This document shows positions 53,118 to 53,259 of a stretch of 53,259 bases of DNA, in pieces; position 1 is the first letter of the stretch; the number at the start of each line of letters is the position of its first letter. Below the pieces are notes generated by a model, which saw only the letters and a list, made by a program, of their open reading frames with translations, ran no database searches and had not been told where the DNA came from. The DNA is from Erwinia sp. ErVv1 (GTDB lineage Bacteria > Pseudomonadota > Gammaproteobacteria > Enterobacterales > Enterobacteriaceae). The position numbers were made by a program, and so were the translations under genes. Where the stretch lies: positions 563,874 to 617,132 of the forward strand of contig NZ_CDPK01000002.1 in the NCBI RefSeq assembly GCF_900068895.1. Reading direction: 5' to 3'.

Positions 53118-53259
53118 GGTCAGGGCCTGCGCGGGTTAGTGTTGTTTGCATGAAGGTCAAAACCTGGTCTGGTGACAGGGCTATGTTGCGGGTCAGAACG
53201 CCGGGGCGCCGTAAACCCATCCCTGGGGGCTTCACTGCCGCATCCCTGCGGCAGAGACC

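Noticed and set aside
53118-53259. Short frames at the right edge
   Set aside because: No family likeness, no start signals, and the sequence is cut by the window end.

Overview
The window is chromosomal DNA of a plant- or environment-associated member of Enterobacterales, most likely Erwiniaceae (Erwinia/Pantoea type). Close counterparts of E. coli dcp, ydfG, yeaL, eptB, sad(yneI), ptrR(yneJ) and gcd sit beside genes E. coli lacks: fabV, hpxO, guaD between dcp and ydfG, and a membrane flavin-cytochrome sugar dehydrogenase. The genus is inferred from gene content only.

Layout. 1-2249: a reverse-strand open frame joining a glycoside hydrolase to a glycosyltransferase. 2686-6584: two chemoreceptors, one membrane-bound with a sigma-28 type promoter and one soluble with a FIST sensor. 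8046-21429: a sugar-acid regulon with a LacI-type regulator, OtnK-type kinase, OtnC-type decarboxylase/aldolase, FMN 2-hydroxy-acid oxidase, single-cysteine racemase-family protein, MFS importer, periplasmic lactonase, cupin, and a three-subunit periplasmic FAD dehydrogenase with tri-heme cytochrome c. Operator-like sites of one family (TGAAAGCGCTTACA) lie in both divergent promoter regions, and a CRP-like site in one. This regulon is interrupted at about 11.0-12.6 kb by an A+T-rich insert encoding a proline-rich tandem-repeat protein that looks like a secreted effector. 21561-27561: quinoprotein glucose dehydrogenase (gcd), a PadR regulator with a siderophore-reductase partner, and a PQQ-type lipoprotein sugar dehydrogenase. 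28017-30798: sad, ptrR and a NIPSNAP-like gene.

31.0-40.4 kb is an accessory zone: a diguanylate cyclase, a umuD fragment behind a short promoter-terminator unit, an unknown exported protein, two drug-type MFS exporters each with its own regulator (ArsR and TetR types), an orphan gene and a frameshifted yrhB (Imm35-type) gene. Its intergenic spaces carry at least seven copies of a double-hairpin repeat (TCCGCT...AGCGGA). 40563-53117 returns to core-like content: fabV, eptB, glutamate dehydrogenase, yeaL, a second single-cysteine racemase-family gene, hpxO (urate hydroxylase), dcp, guaD (guanine deaminase) and ydfG, with a pair of PurR-like operators between guaD and ydfG.

How the genes may work together. 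The regulon reads as a route in which a sugar is oxidised in the periplasm, its lactone opened, the aldonate imported and oxidised at C2 by a flavin oxidase rather than an NAD dehydrogenase, isomerised, phosphorylated (OtnK) and decarboxylated (OtnC) to a triose phosphate. The family assignments are well supported; the substrate and the order of steps are inference. No tRNA, rRNA, CRISPR array or intact insertion sequence was seen.
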